Shown here in pieces: positions 35,602 to 46,256 of a DNA stretch of 64,000 bases; the stretch's first letter is position 1, and every line of letters starts with the position of its first letter. The stretch comes from Mycolicibacterium phocaicum (lineage in GTDB: Bacteria; Actinomycetota; Actinomycetes; Mycobacteriales; Mycobacteriaceae): assembly GCF_010731115.1 (NCBI RefSeq), contig NZ_AP022616.1:434001-498000 (forward strand). Reading direction: 5' to 3'. The notes under the pieces were generated by a model. It searched no databases. It had not been told where the DNA came from and saw only the letters and a program-made list of their open reading frames with translations. A program made the position numbers and the translations under genes.

Positions 35602-36999
35602 CTAGCCGCTGAGCAGCATCAGGTTGCCCAGCCGGCGGGTGTGCGTCGCAGCGGAGGCGACAGCGACCAGATGAGCGATCCCGTGCTCGATGCCGCGGGC
35701 GAGATCGTCCGCGTCGAGTTCGGCGTCGTAGTCGCCGATGACGCCGAACGTCAGACGATCGGCGTAGCTCATGATGGCGATCCCGGTGCGCATGCCCATC
35801 GCGATCGGGGGCACCGGCACCAGCGCGACGATCTTCCGGCCCATCAAGCGCATTCGCCGGCTCGGGCCGGGGACATTCGTCGTCACGGCCACGACGCCGT
35901 GTTGCGGCAGCCGGCCCAACAGCCGCACGGCAGATGCCATCACCGGAAACGGAATCAGGTTGGCCGCGGCAACCACGAAGGAGCCGGCTTGGCGCTGCCC
36001 ACTGCTTTTCGCCGTCGTCAGCCGCTTGTGGACCAAGCGAAGCTGTTCGAGCGGATCCGGCCGATCGACGGGTAGGTCCGGCAGCAATATGGAAACCCGG
36101 TTGTCGGGAACGTGGAGCAGTTCGGCCGGCCGGACGGAAACCGGCACCACGGTACGGATCGGCCCGGCCGAAGGTTGCATGTCGTGCCGCAGCATCGCAG
36201 ACCGGAAACCGTCGGTGATGGCGGCCAGAGCCACATCGTTGACCGTGACGCCGAACCGTTTGGCGACCATCTGGACATCCTGCAACGAGACGTCGACAGC
36301 ACTGAACCGACGCATGTCGCTGAGCTGACCGTTGAGCGGTTGGGTCGATGTGGTGAGCACACCGGCCACGAGTTGAGCGGCCCCGAACGCCATCCGTACC
36401 CCACTGCGCGCCGTCGACCGCACCATCCGCCACGCATCGGTGCCGAGCGCGATCGGATTGAAGGCGCGCGAGGGATGCCGGTCCGATACCGAAGGGAGGC
36501 TGAGGACTTCATCGTGGTCGGCCCATTGGTTGTCGCAGATGCCTGCGAGCATCGCTGTCGCCGCGACACCGTCGGCGATGCAGTGGTGCAGCTTCACCAC
36601 GATCGCCCAGCGATCATCGGCCAGACCGTCCAGCATCCAGGCCTCCCACAAGGGACGGGACCTGTCGAGACGGCGCTCCATCAAATCGGCGACCGCACGA
36701 TGGAGCGCGGTGTCATCACCGGGCGCTGTCACGGTGAGTCGGCGGACGTGGTGGGTGATGTCGAAACTGGGCGCCGGTACCCATTCTGGAGCGCTGAGAT
36801 CGAGCGGATAGGAGTGCAACACCTGTCGGCAGCGGGGGAGCGTGGCCGACCGCTCGTCGAGCACAGTCACGAGTTCGGCGAAGTCCGGCGCCGGGCCTTC
36901 CATGAGGGCGACCACTGCGACAGCAAGATTGGCGTGGCTGTCGGAATCCTCCGCCTGCAGGAAACCGGCATCGAGAGCGGTGAGCTGATTGTCGTTCAT
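35602..36999 (-). CDS. WS/DGAT-family O-acyltransferase (triacylglycerol synthase)
   Basis: A 465-residue wax ester synthase/diacylglycerol acyltransferase. The catalytic HHxxxDG is HHCIADG at residues 138-144. Other family blocks are LTALDAGFLQAEDSDSHANLAV, RSRPLWEAWMLDGL, NDVALAAITDGFRSAML, VPVSVRP and TNVPGPSRRMRLMGRKIVALVPVPPIA. It makes storage triacylglycerol from diacylglycerol and acyl-CoA. AAAGGAAA precedes ATG 36999. Two DosR-like boxes lie 97-156 bases upstream, as for the hypoxia-induced Tgs1 of M. tuberculosis, so lipid storage on entry to dormancy is the likely role. Confidence 0.92.
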   Translation of the reverse strand: MNDNQLTALDAGFLQAEDSDSHANLAVAVVALMEGPAPDFAELVTVLDERSATLPRCRQVLHSYPLDLSAPEWVPAPSFDITHHVRRLTVTAPGDDTALHRAVADLMERRLDRSRPLWEAWMLDGLADDRWAIVVKLHHCIADGVAATAMLAGICDNQWADHDEVLSLPSVSDRHPSRAFNPIALGTDAWRMVRSTARSGVRMAFGAAQLVAGVLTTSTQPLNGQLSDMRRFSAVDVSLQDVQMVAKRFGVTVNDVALAAITDGFRSAMLRHDMQPSAGPIRTVVPVSVRPAELLHVPDNRVSILLPDLPVDRPDPLEQLRLVHKRLTTAKSSGQRQAGSFVVAAANLIPFPVMASAVRLLGRLPQHGVVAVTTNVPGPSRRMRLMGRKIVALVPVPPIAMGMRTGIAIMSYADRLTFGVIGDYDAELDADDLARGIEHGIAHLVAVASAATHTRRLGNLMLLSG

Positions 37000-37095
37000 C
37001 GGTTTCCTTTACGGGCCGGCCCGCGGGCGGTGCGGTATTCGCGAATGATGTTGCGCCTATCGGCGGTTCGTCAGCAGGGCTGATGGACCGCGGTC

Positions 37096-37115
37096 GTAGG
37101 GACCTTCGGCACCTG
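37096..37115. promoter_or_regulatory. DosR-box-like site A between WS/DGAT and the membrane protein gene
   Basis: GTAGGGACCTTCGGCACCTG closely follows the DosR consensus (GGGACCTTCGGCACC core). It lies 97 bases upstream of the WS/DGAT start. Confidence 0.65.
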
Positions 37116-37135
37116 TGGCCTTCCGGCTATCTGCC

Positions 37136-37155
37136 AGAGGACTTTTGACCCGTGT
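37136..37155. promoter_or_regulatory. DosR-box-like site B
   Basis: AGAGGACTTTTGACCCGTGT lies 40 bases from site A (about four helical turns) and 32 bases ahead of the divergent gene at 37187. The pair could serve both directions. Confidence 0.65.
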
Positions 37156-37186
37156 GGCCCTCAGCCGAGTGGCGCACCATGTGGAC

Positions 37187-37771
37187 ATGCGGTTGTCAGA
37201 AGGTCTCGACGGTGCACACCAGGGACAACTTCGCGGTATGACCGGCGTGGCACTGATTGCGGCGCCAATATTCATCGGTTGGATGTTCGGCGATCTCTCG
37301 TCGGTCCGCCTGGGACTGCCGGATGACGCAGTGGCACCGGCGAAAGTTGCTACGGCACAACAGCAGGCGCCGCCCGCATCGCAACAACTGCACACGTGGC
37401 TTGCACGACTCGAATCGCCGCTGGACGCGTTGCTGATCCAGCGAGACAACATGACCAGGGCGGCGGCCAGCGCCGACATGGCGGGAATCCAGCGAGCCTG
37501 CGAGGCCGGTCAGGCGGCCGTGCCGCCGCTACAGATATTGTTGCCGAGCCCGGATGCGACCCTGACCACGGCCCTGCGGCAGACTCTCGATGATTTCGGC
37601 TCCGGGTTCAGTGAGTGCCTGGCCGGAATTCGGCATCAGGACGTCGCCGACATCGAGATGGCCTCGGTCTATCTGTACCGCGCGAACAACGATCTCCGAA
37701 CGCTGATGGCCGTGATCGCGCGCGTGCTCGATGACGCCGACTCCGCGACCCAGGACGTCGTGCCGATCTGA
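37187..37771 (+). CDS. Membrane-anchored helical protein of unknown function (DosR-box gene)
   Basis: A 194-residue protein with one hydrophobic helix near residues 19-35 (TGVALIAAPIFIGWMFG) and a mostly helical outer part with SPLDALLIQRDNMTRAAASADMAGIQRACEAGQ and a late cysteine (FSECLAGIRHQDVADIEMASVYLYRANNDL). I do not recognise the family. ATG 37187 is preferred because the DosR-like box at 37136-37155 lies directly upstream; an earlier in-frame start would put the box inside the gene. Probably induced under hypoxia. Confidence 0.68.
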   Translation: MRLSEGLDGAHQGQLRGMTGVALIAAPIFIGWMFGDLSSVRLGLPDDAVAPAKVATAQQQAPPASQQLHTWLARLESPLDALLIQRDNMTRAAASADMAGIQRACEAGQAAVPPLQILLPSPDATLTTALRQTLDDFGSGFSECLAGIRHQDVADIEMASVYLYRANNDLRTLMAVIARVLDDADSATQDVVPI

Positions 37772-37805
37772 CACCGAGCGTCGAGCCGAATGCCGGTGGA
37801 GCGCC

Positions 37806-38240
37806 TTAAGACTCGGAGGTCGCGGTGACGGACGGGGCCGGTCGACGATCCGGAGACCACCCGACGACGGTGAGATACAGTCCGGCCAGTCCGGTGACGA
37901 TCACGCCGACCTGCCACCACGGTGCGGCGGCCAGGACGTCCTGTCCCGTGGTGAGGTACGCCCCGGGGAACGTCATCAACGCCACACCCTTGAGTACCGT
38001 CAACCAGCCCAGCACCGACACGGTGGCGGCGGCAGCTCCGCGCCAGTACGGGTGCAGTGTGACGACAACCAGTCCCATCGGTAGGACGAATGCGCCTGTG
38101 ACCCAGGGCCATACCGAGTCGTCCCCGAACGTGTGCAGCAGCGTCTTGACGTAATCGGCCCGGGTGACCAGTGAAGCGGCCGCGACGACGAGGTAGGGGC
38201 CGAGCACCCGGGCGAACATCCGGGTGCGGTGCGCGATCAT
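37806..38240 (-). CDS. Small four-helix membrane protein of unknown function
   Basis: A 144-residue protein with four predicted membrane helices: VLGPYLVVAAASLV, PWVTGAFVLPMGLVVVTL, ATVSVLGWLTVLKGVALM and WWQVGVIVTGLAGLYLTVVGW. No family motif is recognised. Its ATG overlaps the stop of the nitroreductase (ATGA), so it is translationally coupled to that gene at the far end of the usp-devR-devS side of the island. Confidence 0.7.
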   Translation of the reverse strand: MIAHRTRMFARVLGPYLVVAAASLVTRADYVKTLLHTFGDDSVWPWVTGAFVLPMGLVVVTLHPYWRGAAAATVSVLGWLTVLKGVALMTFPGAYLTTGQDVLAAAPWWQVGVIVTGLAGLYLTVVGWSPDRRPAPSVTATSES

Positions 38241-39268
38241 CGATCCGCCTCCTCGTCGTCAGTGGGCTGTGAACCCAACACCGGGTCGTCGTCGTGCAGA
38301 AGGGACACGACGTCCGTCAGCGCGCGGCGCGGGGTCGCGGGCAGGGGATCGGCGTTGAGGGGTGCCCAGCCGACCCGGATGAGCATCTGCGGGAACAGCT
38401 CGTCACCGAAAACGTCCGATCGGACGATTGCTCGACACGCGGGATTCTCCAATGCCTCCGTGACGGGGCAGGTGGACAGGCCCTGTGCGGTGGCAGTGAG
38501 CAGAACTGCGCTCGTCGCTTCGCCGGCTCGCAGTCGATCGATCGGAGCATCGGTCGAGGTGCCGAGTGCCAATAGCGAACCGTTGTCATCACTGGCCGTC
38601 GTACCGGCGGCCTGGCCGAGTACGGGTCCGGCGAAGATGCGACCCGGGAGAGCTGCACTATGGTCGGGCGTGGGTGTACTTCGAGCGGGCACTCCGGCCA
38701 CGGAGGCATAGCGCCCGCTCCAGACCGTCAGTTCGGTGAGATAGTCCAGATCATGCACATGCTGCGAAACAGCCTGCCGCAGCGCACTTGTGAGGACGTC
38801 GTTGAGCTTCACCCGGCGGAGCCCGATGCCCAGACGGGCGGCGCGGGCGGTCATCAGAGCGATGTCTCCGAGCGGGACAGGCCAGCCGCTGTAGTAGCGC
38901 CGGTCGGTTCTGCGCCTCGGAATCGCTGCGGCGAGCGCGATGTCGGGCTGCTCCGGGGTGACGGGGCTCAGCTCGATCGCGGCGAGGTGATCAGGTTCGG
39001 CCGGATTGGGGAATCTGCGCACGGTCGGCTGCCAGCCCAGCGCGTGGAAGGCCACGGTCGCGTGGTGCAGGGCCGCACCGCAACTGATCAACAGGTCGCG
39101 ACCGTCGGGGTCGGTGTGAATCAGGTGCAATGACGATTCTGCGTACAAGTGCACACTGTTCGAGCCGATCCGCCACCGCCACGGTTGCGTGTTGTGGACC
39201 GAGGGGGCACGCGTTGCCAGCGCCATGGCTGCGCAAATCGTCTGGTGGTCGGGGAACTTCTCGGACAT
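38237..39268 (-). CDS. Acg-family nitroreductase-like protein
   Basis: A 343-residue protein of the Acg/Rv3131 nitroreductase-fold group of the DosR regulon. Its hallmark is ALATRAPSVHNTQPWRWRIG near the N-terminus, followed by SCGAALHHATVAFHALGW and IPRRRTDRRYYSGWPVP; the C-terminal half holds GEATSAVLLTATAQGLSTCPVTEALENP and PQMLIRVGWAP. Structural work on Acg suggests an FMN-sequestering protein rather than an active reductase. ATG 39268 has GAGGTG 6 bases upstream; the open frame upstream lacks family sequence. Only a weak DosR-like site (39399-39418) is seen, so it may be read from devR-devS. Confidence 0.85.
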   Translation of the reverse strand: MSEKFPDHQTICAAMALATRAPSVHNTQPWRWRIGSNSVHLYAESSLHLIHTDPDGRDLLISCGAALHHATVAFHALGWQPTVRRFPNPAEPDHLAAIELSPVTPEQPDIALAAAIPRRRTDRRYYSGWPVPLGDIALMTARAARLGIGLRRVKLNDVLTSALRQAVSQHVHDLDYLTELTVWSGRYASVAGVPARSTPTPDHSAALPGRIFAGPVLGQAAGTTASDDNGSLLALGTSTDAPIDRLRAGEATSAVLLTATAQGLSTCPVTEALENPACRAIVRSDVFGDELFPQMLIRVGWAPLNADPLPATPRRALTDVVSLLHDDDPVLGSQPTDDEEADR

Positions 39269-39430
39269 CTGATTCACCTCGCAAGACCTGTCGTCGAGAT
39301 CGACGCGGAGCGATTCAGGTCGCGCCCACTGCTCGTTTCTCATACAGCGATCCTTCCGGTGATCCGGCACGACCGACAGAGCACTACGTCACTTGCTGAG
39401 AGGTCTTGGTCGCTCACTCCAGGTTGCCCG

Positions 39431-41191
<1,761 letters not shown>

Positions 41192-41839
41192 TCAGTCGTC
41201 AGAGCGCCGCGGTCGGTCCAATTTCGACACGAACACCGCGGCCTGGGTGCGGCGCTCCATGCCGAGTTTGGCGAGTAGCCGCGACACGTAGTTCTTGACC
41301 GTCTTCTCGGCCAGGAACATTCGTGCGGCAATTTGCTTGTTGGTCAAGCCTTCACCGAGCAGATCCAGCAGCACCCGTTCCTGGTCGGTCAGGCCCGAAA
41401 GTGGGTCGGACCGCTCGGCGGCGTTGCGCAGCTTCGTCATCAACGCCGCGGCGGCGCGATTGTCCAGCAGGGACCGTCCGGCGCCGACGGCCTTGATGGC
41501 CTCGGCAAGTTCCATGCCCTTGATGTCCTTGATGACATATCCGCTCGCGCCGGCCAGGACCGCGTCGAGCATGGCCTCGTCGGAGGTGAATGACGTCAAC
41601 ATCAGACACCGCAGGTCGGGCAGCCGCGACAGCAGATCGCGGCACAGTTCGATGCCGTTGCCGTCCGGCAGTCGCACATCGAGGACGGCGACATCGGGCC
41701 GGAGCGCGGGGATCTGCGCCATGGCATGCGCCACGGTGCCGGCCTCGCCGATGACCTGCAGATCCGGGTCCGCACTCAACAGGTCGATGAGTCCACGGCG
41801 CACGACTTCATGGTCATCGACGAGGAATACTGTGACCAT
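41192..41839 (-). CDS. devR: Dormancy response regulator DevR (DosR)
   Basis: A 215-residue NarL/FixJ-type regulator, master of the hypoxic dormancy regulon. The receiver has VDDH at 8-10, phospho-acceptor Asp54 in [10 protein letters not shown], Thr82 and Lys104, all at M. tuberculosis DosR positions. The LuxR helix-turn-helix retains the base-reading residues Lys179, Lys182 and Asn183 ([12 protein letters not shown]) and Thr198; residue 205 is Ser where M. tuberculosis has Thr. ATG 41839 gives the canonical [16 protein letters not shown] start, with GAAGGG ahead. The order usp-devR-devS matches Rv3134c-devR-devS. Confidence 0.97.
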   Translation of the reverse strand: MVTVFLVDDHEVVRRGLIDLLSADPDLQVIGEAGTVAHAMAQIPALRPDVAVLDVRLPDGNGIELCRDLLSRLPDLRCLMLTSFTSDEAMLDAVLAGASGYVIKDIKGMELAEAIKAVGAGRSLLDNRAAAALMTKLRNAAERSDPLSGLTDQERVLLDLLGEGLTNKQIAARMFLAEKTVKNYVSRLLAKLGMERRTQAAVFVSKLDRPRRSDD

Positions 41840-41913
41840 TCGCGTGCCCTTCTGCACGCCGTCGGCGTGCGTTCAGTGTTGATGTCCTGCCATGACGATA
41901 GGCCAGGCTCCGG

Positions 41914-42777
41914 CTACAGACGCTGATTATGTTGGCAAATCAGTGCCGTGCAGTTCACCTGGGGCGAGGCCGAGCGTGCGGTTCCCACGATCTCACCCAT
42001 CCCGGGCCTGCGGTGTCTGCCGATCACCAGCAACTGGATCGAATCGGCTTGGCGATCAAGATAATTCATGGTGGAGCCACGGATTGCGACGGGGTTGAAT
42101 TCGATGTCCGGATTGGCTAGGCGGTGCCGGGTGAGGCGTTTGTCCAGTCGTGCGCATACGCCGTCGTCCTGCGCTTTGTCGCGGCCGTCGGAAAGTGAGG
42201 TCGGCCGCGTTGCGAGCACTGTCAAAGGCGCTCCGCGCAGCCGGGCTTCGCTGATCCCGGCTTCGAGAACGACGGTGCTGTCCGGACTTTCATCGACTTC
42301 GACAACTACGTGACGGCGCTGCATCGCCCCATGGTGATTGCCGCTACGGACGATGGCGACCGGGCACGGCGCCGACGTGGCCAATGTCGCCGCGGTGGAA
42401 CCGAGCCGGTGCCCCGTGGCATGCGCGATGCCGAGCGAGCCGAGACACAGCAGATCGGCAGAGCGGCTGGCGTCCAACAAGACCCGGGAGGGATGCCCCT
42501 GCAGCACTTCCCATTCCACTTTGACCGGCTTCTCGGTGGACTCGACCGCGACCAGCGCGCGCCGCACGGAGACGTCCGCGCACGCCAGATCTTGCGCTTC
42601 CTGCTGGGGATCGACAGCACCATGGCCGCGCGGCTCGACCACGTAGAGCAGGCGCAGGGGCACATCACGACTGACGGCTTCGTCGACCGCCCACAAGGCG
42701 GCGTCGACCGACCACCGCGAGCCGTCGATGCCGACCACCACGGCCGACGATGGTGAAGCTGATTTGTACATCTTCAC
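41914..42777 (-). CDS. Universal stress protein of the devR-devS operon (Rv3134c-like)
   Basis: A 287-residue tandem Usp immediately ahead of devR with a 74-base gap, the position of Rv3134c in M. tuberculosis. Domain 1 starts AVVVGIDGSRWSVDAALWAVDEA and has the ATP motif LGSLGIAHATGHRLGST. Domain 2 (HVVVEVDESPDSTVVLEAGI) ends in IGRHRRPGMGEIVGTAR, which lacks the second glycine, so it probably does not bind ATP. A DosR-like box lies 72 bases upstream, making this the first gene of an autoregulated operon. ATG 42777 or 42771. Confidence 0.9.
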   Translation of the reverse strand: MKMYKSASPSSAVVVGIDGSRWSVDAALWAVDEAVSRDVPLRLLYVVEPRGHGAVDPQQEAQDLACADVSVRRALVAVESTEKPVKVEWEVLQGHPSRVLLDASRSADLLCLGSLGIAHATGHRLGSTAATLATSAPCPVAIVRSGNHHGAMQRRHVVVEVDESPDSTVVLEAGISEARLRGAPLTVLATRPTSLSDGRDKAQDDGVCARLDKRLTRHRLANPDIEFNPVAIRGSTMNYLDRQADSIQLLVIGRHRRPGMGEIVGTARSASPQVNCTALICQHNQRL

Positions 42778-42848
42778 ACCCTCCTGACACCACCGAACTG
42801 ACTATTGGTCGACGGTAGGTGCGACGACGGCGCCGGCGGCAGGGGCAT

Positions 42849-42868
42849 TGGTCCCTAAGTCACCTGTG
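42849..42868 (-). promoter_or_regulatory. DosR-box-like site of the usp-devR-devS operon
   Basis: The minus strand reads CAGGTGACTTAGGGACCAA (core GTGACTTAGGGACC), 72 bases upstream of the usp start. This is where autoregulatory DosR sites lie upstream of Rv3134c in M. tuberculosis. Confidence 0.65.
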
Positions 42869-43066
42869 ACAGTGGCCTCTTGAACCAGGCCGCTTGGCCT
42901 CGACCTCGGGCCCATGTGCTCTAGTCAACGGCCGTGGCGACCAGCCATCGTCGATCACATGAAGAAGCAGCTGGCAACCGGGACCGCGCTTGCGGCCGCG
43001 CTGTGCGTAGCGGGCCGACTGATGCGGAAGCGGGCCGCCGCCCGGCGCGCCTCCAGCGCCCCGCCG

Positions 43067-44065
43067 TCAATTCCGATCGTCAGGGCGATGTGGCCGGAAG
43101 CGGAAAACATCCGGCAGCTGGCGTCGCGGTGTCGGTGGCGGGATATCCTCCAGAGCCGGGGCCGTCCCGATCCGGACCAACACCTGGGGCAGCGGGTGAC
43201 CGGTGAGCGTGCTGATGATGTCGCGGGTGGCCGCGTGCTCGGTCAGATGGGTGAGCGTGCAACTGGCTAGGCCCGCGACGGTGGCCTCCAGCAACACCGC
43301 CGACAACGTCTCGCCGCACGCAAGGATGTCCTCACGCGTGTCGCCGAGGGCCGAGATCACCACGACGGTGGCCTGGTCATCGCCGGCGTCTTGACGTCGC
43401 TCGCGGGTGCGGGTCACCGGGAATGAGCGTCCGATCTCAACGCGGTCGTTTTCTGCAACCGAGACCAACGAGCTGTGCGGAATACCGGTCGAAATGTCAA
43501 AAGATGAAGTCCACCAGTCCAATTCGGCATGATATGCGGCGTCGTACATGCGAAGCACGTCGGTGAGATGCGAGGCCTCGGCCAGTTCGGTGCGTGTCTG
43601 GGCGGCCAGGACGTCGATCCGAGACGGGCGATTCCCCACCGCCAGCCGCAGCAGATTTTGCAGTGCCGGCCGGTCGTCGACGGCGCCGAACGGAAGTCGG
43701 TCGGTTCGTCGGCTCAATATTGCGTCTGCGGCCTGCCGCTGTGCCGGAGTTACGTCGCCGGCCGGGTGGAAGCGGATGTCGGCGAGGTGCTGGTGGTTGT
43801 GCGGATCGGGAAAGCGGTCGATCGTGGTGGTCCAGCCCGTTGCGGCCATCGCCACCCGGAGATGATCCAATGCCGCGCCGCAGCTCAACAGTGCCTGGCG
43901 CCCGGAACGGTCGGTGGTGACCAGCCGGTCGCTATCGAGGTACAGCTTCAGCGTGGCGGCTTCGAGAACCCATCGCCACGGCTGGCTGTTGTGGATCGAC
44001 GGCGCCCGGCAAGCCAGAAGCACCGCACCTTCGATTTCCGCGAGGGGAATGGCGGCTTTCGTCAT
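43067..44065 (-). CDS. Acg-family nitroreductase-like protein (second copy)
   Basis: A 332-residue paralogue of the 38237-39268 gene. It shares LLACRAPSIHNSQPWRWVLE, SCGAALDHLRVAMAATGW, ILSRRTDRLPFG and a C-terminal half with GETLSAVLLEATVAGLASCTLTHLTEHAATRD and PQVLVRIGTAP. Expected to bind FMN in a shielded site, as in Acg. ATG 44065 has GAAGGAC upstream; the open frame before it adds 48 arginine- and proline-rich residues with no family match. It is divergent from a usp gene, with two abutting DosR-like boxes 109-148 bases upstream. Confidence 0.86.
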   Translation of the reverse strand: MTKAAIPLAEIEGAVLLACRAPSIHNSQPWRWVLEAATLKLYLDSDRLVTTDRSGRQALLSCGAALDHLRVAMAATGWTTTIDRFPDPHNHQHLADIRFHPAGDVTPAQRQAADAILSRRTDRLPFGAVDDRPALQNLLRLAVGNRPSRIDVLAAQTRTELAEASHLTDVLRMYDAAYHAELDWWTSSFDISTGIPHSSLVSVAENDRVEIGRSFPVTRTRERRQDAGDDQATVVVISALGDTREDILACGETLSAVLLEATVAGLASCTLTHLTEHAATRDIISTLTGHPLPQVLVRIGTAPALEDIPPPTPRRQLPDVFRFRPHRPDDRN

Positions 44066-44173
44066 CAGGCGTCCTTCGGCAGCAGCAGTTGCACCTCGAA
44101 GCCTGCGACGGTGTGGACGCTTCGGACAGGGCCGGAAGTCATCAGTCGCGCAGCCGCCGCAACGTTCCCAGCA

Positions 44174-44193
44174 GAGCACTTTTCGGACCTTTC
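44174..44193. promoter_or_regulatory. DosR-box-like site, distal
   Basis: GAGCACTTTTCGGACCTTTC resembles the DosR consensus. It abuts a second site at 44194-44213, giving 20-bp phased tandem boxes in the divergent region. Confidence 0.5.
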
Positions 44194-44213
44194 GAGGGAC
44201 CTTCGACACTAGG
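44194..44213. promoter_or_regulatory. DosR-box-like site, proximal to the plus-strand usp
   Basis: GAGGGACCTTCGACACTAGG matches the same core as the site at 37096 (GGGACCTTCG). It lies about 75 bases ahead of ATG 44289. Confidence 0.62.
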
Positions 44214-44288
44214 CCCGGTTAACGCGGCGCGGTCAGATGTCATCGGAGATCGGTGGATCTCCAGACCACTACGGCACAAGGACTTCCG

Positions 44289-45173
44289 ATGAACACCCAA
44301 GCCCCAGTCACCCCGGTCGTGGTCGGTATCGACGGGTCCAAACATGCGCGGCGCGCTGCGCGGTGGGCTGCGCTCGAGGCGGCGAGCCGGGACACCACAT
44401 TGCGGCTGGTTTACGTCATCGACTCGGAAGGACCTGATGGCCAGAAGAGCATCCACCGCGCGCAGCACGCGTTGCACAAGGCCTGGAAAGCGGTGGCCGA
44501 TACGCATATCGACGTCAAGCTCGAGTCGGAGATACTCTCCGGCAGTCCGGCGGAATGCTTGGCCGAAGAGTCATGGCGTGCCGCGCTGGTGTGCGTCGGC
44601 GACCGGGGGACGCACGACACGCCCGATGCTCCACGCGGATCCACGGCTGTCGAGGTGGCCCGCAACGCACCGGGCACGGTAGCGATCATCCGCCGGACAC
44701 ACCGCGAATTCGACCATCGCAAATGGATTGTGGCCGTGCTGGACGAATCAGCCTCTGCCACTGCCGTACTGAAGGCCGCCGAGGCTGACTCGGCATGGCG
44801 CGCCGCGCCCATTCTGATGTTGGAGCCGTGGTCGCATTCGGGTGAGCCGGCCGACCAAGGGCATCCGGTGCACGCCGCCCTGGAGCGCTACTTGCGGGCT
44901 GCGGATGACGGTCACCTGGAGTCGGTCACGCTGGCGATGCCCGGGCATCTGACCAACCTGTTGCGCCAGAGCGCGTGCATCGACCAGCTCGTCATCGTGC
45001 CCGGCGACGACAGCGAACTGGTGGCGGAACTGACCAGCGACGAGATGCGCAAGACCTTGAAAGGTTCGGACTGCACGCTGTTGTTCATGCGGACGGCCTC
45101 CCACCCAACGAGCGGTAATGGAGCTGCCTGCCAGCAGAGTTCGATCGACCTGGCGACGGTAGGGCAGGCATGA
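44289..45173 (+). CDS. Universal stress protein, tandem domains
   Basis: A 294-residue Usp. Domain 1 starts PVVVGIDGSKHARRAARWAALEA; its nucleotide loop is VGDRGTHDTPDAPRGST, which keeps the G-x2-G-x9-GS spacing with an atypical filling. Domain 2 (WIVAVLDESASATAVLKAA) has no intact ATP motif. ATG 44289 follows CAAGGAC. The DosR-like boxes upstream and the divergent nitroreductase tie it to the dormancy island. Its stop overlaps the next ATG (ATGA). Confidence 0.88.
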   Translation: MNTQAPVTPVVVGIDGSKHARRAARWAALEAASRDTTLRLVYVIDSEGPDGQKSIHRAQHALHKAWKAVADTHIDVKLESEILSGSPAECLAEESWRAALVCVGDRGTHDTPDAPRGSTAVEVARNAPGTVAIIRRTHREFDHRKWIVAVLDESASATAVLKAAEADSAWRAAPILMLEPWSHSGEPADQGHPVHAALERYLRAADDGHLESVTLAMPGHLTNLLRQSACIDQLVIVPGDDSELVAELTSDEMRKTLKGSDCTLLFMRTASHPTSGNGAACQQSSIDLATVGQA

Positions 45174-45442
45174 CCGTGCTGCATGAGCCGGTCCGCGACA
45201 CTGCACGTGCGGACTGGATTGCCGGAGTTGCGGAGAAACTTGCTCTTCGTGAGGGACGCCACGATATGGCGCGCGATATGGAGATCATGCACTGGTGCCG
45301 AGAGGCTGCGACGCGGTTCACGGACGCTCGAATTCAGGCGTTCGTCCCGGTTCTGGTCGAGCGCATCGTCGGCGACCGCATCCGGCGCGATCGGATCGGA
45401 CGGGGTTGTGCTCCGGCGGTTATGGAACGTGCGGGTCGCTAG
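45170..45442 (+). CDS. Small protein with three-helix-bundle dimerisation-type C-terminus
   Basis: A 90-residue protein coupled to the upstream usp by an ATGA overlap. The segment WCREAATRFTDARIQAFVPVLVERIVGDRIR matches in style the short three-helix domain found at the end of many actinobacterial proteins (xxxxRFxxARVRxFVPVLVERxAR), also present in the 50067-50507 gene of this window. Function unknown; the pairing with a stress protein suggests a partner or adaptor. Its 3' end overlaps the convergent PAP2 gene by 23 bases. Confidence 0.65.
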   Translation: MTVLHEPVRDTARADWIAGVAEKLALREGRHDMARDMEIMHWCREAATRFTDARIQAFVPVLVERIVGDRIRRDRIGRGCAPAVMERAGR

Positions 45443-46019
45443 GTGCTGCGGTGACAAGGCCGCGTAGCCGGGACCTTCCGATCACTTCGAGCAACCGCCG
45501 CAGCAGCGGTCGGAACAGAAAGTATCCGGCCCCGCTGACGACGCCGCCGAGTACCAGGCCGGCAAGGACATCGCTCGGATAGTGGGCACCGACGTAGATG
45601 CGCGCGAACGCCATCACAGCCGCCGCCACGGCAGCCACGATACCCAGGTGGCGGTTCACCAGCCACAGTCCTGCGGCCACCGCTGCCACGATAACGGCAT
45701 GGATGCTCGGGAAACCGCCGTCGGTATTGCAGTGCAGAACCACGATGTTCCGTAGTGCGTTGCACGGACGGGTTTCGTTGACGGACAAGGCGATCGGGTC
45801 GTAGATCAGTAGGGCGGCCAACACGCCCAGCGGTGTCCACATCGCCGCGACCATGGCCGCCGGGTCGGTGCTCTTGCGGGCGAGCCACCATCCGGCCGAC
45901 AGCAACACGAGGAACACGAACACCCCGTCGTTGGCGTACGCGGTCAGCAGAGGCTGTAGCCATGGAGTATCGCGAGCGAAATCGTTGATGACGTGGAAGA
46001 TTCGTTGGTCGAGATTCAT
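45420..46019 (-). CDS. PAP2-family membrane phosphatase
   Basis: A 199-residue integral membrane phosphatase with six helices. Of the three acid-phosphatase motifs, the first is seen as SVNETRPCN, the second as GGFPSIHAVIVAA (PSxH with Ile where Gly is usual) and the third as FARIYVGAHYPSDVLAG (RxxxxxHxxxD). It may dephosphorylate phosphatidic acid, supplying diacylglycerol for the WS/DGAT, or undecaprenyl-type lipids. ATG 46019. The conserved catalytic His residues are present. Confidence 0.85.
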   Translation of the reverse strand: MNLDQRIFHVINDFARDTPWLQPLLTAYANDGVFVFLVLLSAGWWLARKSTDPAAMVAAMWTPLGVLAALLIYDPIALSVNETRPCNALRNIVVLHCNTDGGFPSIHAVIVAAVAAGLWLVNRHLGIVAAVAAAVMAFARIYVGAHYPSDVLAGLVLGGVVSGAGYFLFRPLLRRLLEVIGRSRLRGLVTAAPSDPHVP

Positions 46020-46136
46020 CGCCGATACTCTCCGGTCGCCGCAGTGTCTGGTGCCCGCCTTTAATAGTGGTCCAACGCGGCGATTCGTGAACGACCGACC
46101 CGCGAATGTTGCGAACGATCACTGGTGCCACGAACA

Positions 46137-46181
46137 TGAGCTTGTGTGCCAGATTCCGTCGTGATTTGGCACACAAGCTCA
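46137..46181. repeat. 15-bp perfect inverted repeat
   Basis: TGAGCTTGTGTGCCA (46137-46151) and its exact complement (46167-46181) are separated by 15 bases in the divergent region between the PAP2 gene and the small helical gene at 46257. It could be an operator for a large dimeric regulator or an RNA hairpin in the leader of the latter. Confidence 0.7.
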
Positions 46182-46256
46182 GTCTCGGCGAACCTGCGAC
46201 TTGGTCGTGTACCGAGGTCTACCGTCTTGGCTAACCGTCAACCGGAGGAGGCCGCG

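Noticed and set aside
39399-39418. DosR-box-like site upstream of the first nitroreductase
   Set aside because: The minus-strand AGCGACCAAGACCTCTC matches the core poorly, so it is not listed as a site.
42959-43270. Plus-strand frame starting KKQLATGTALAAAL
   Set aside because: No ribosome-binding site, and two thirds lie antisense to the end of the nitroreductase; the N-terminus looks signal-like but is not enough.
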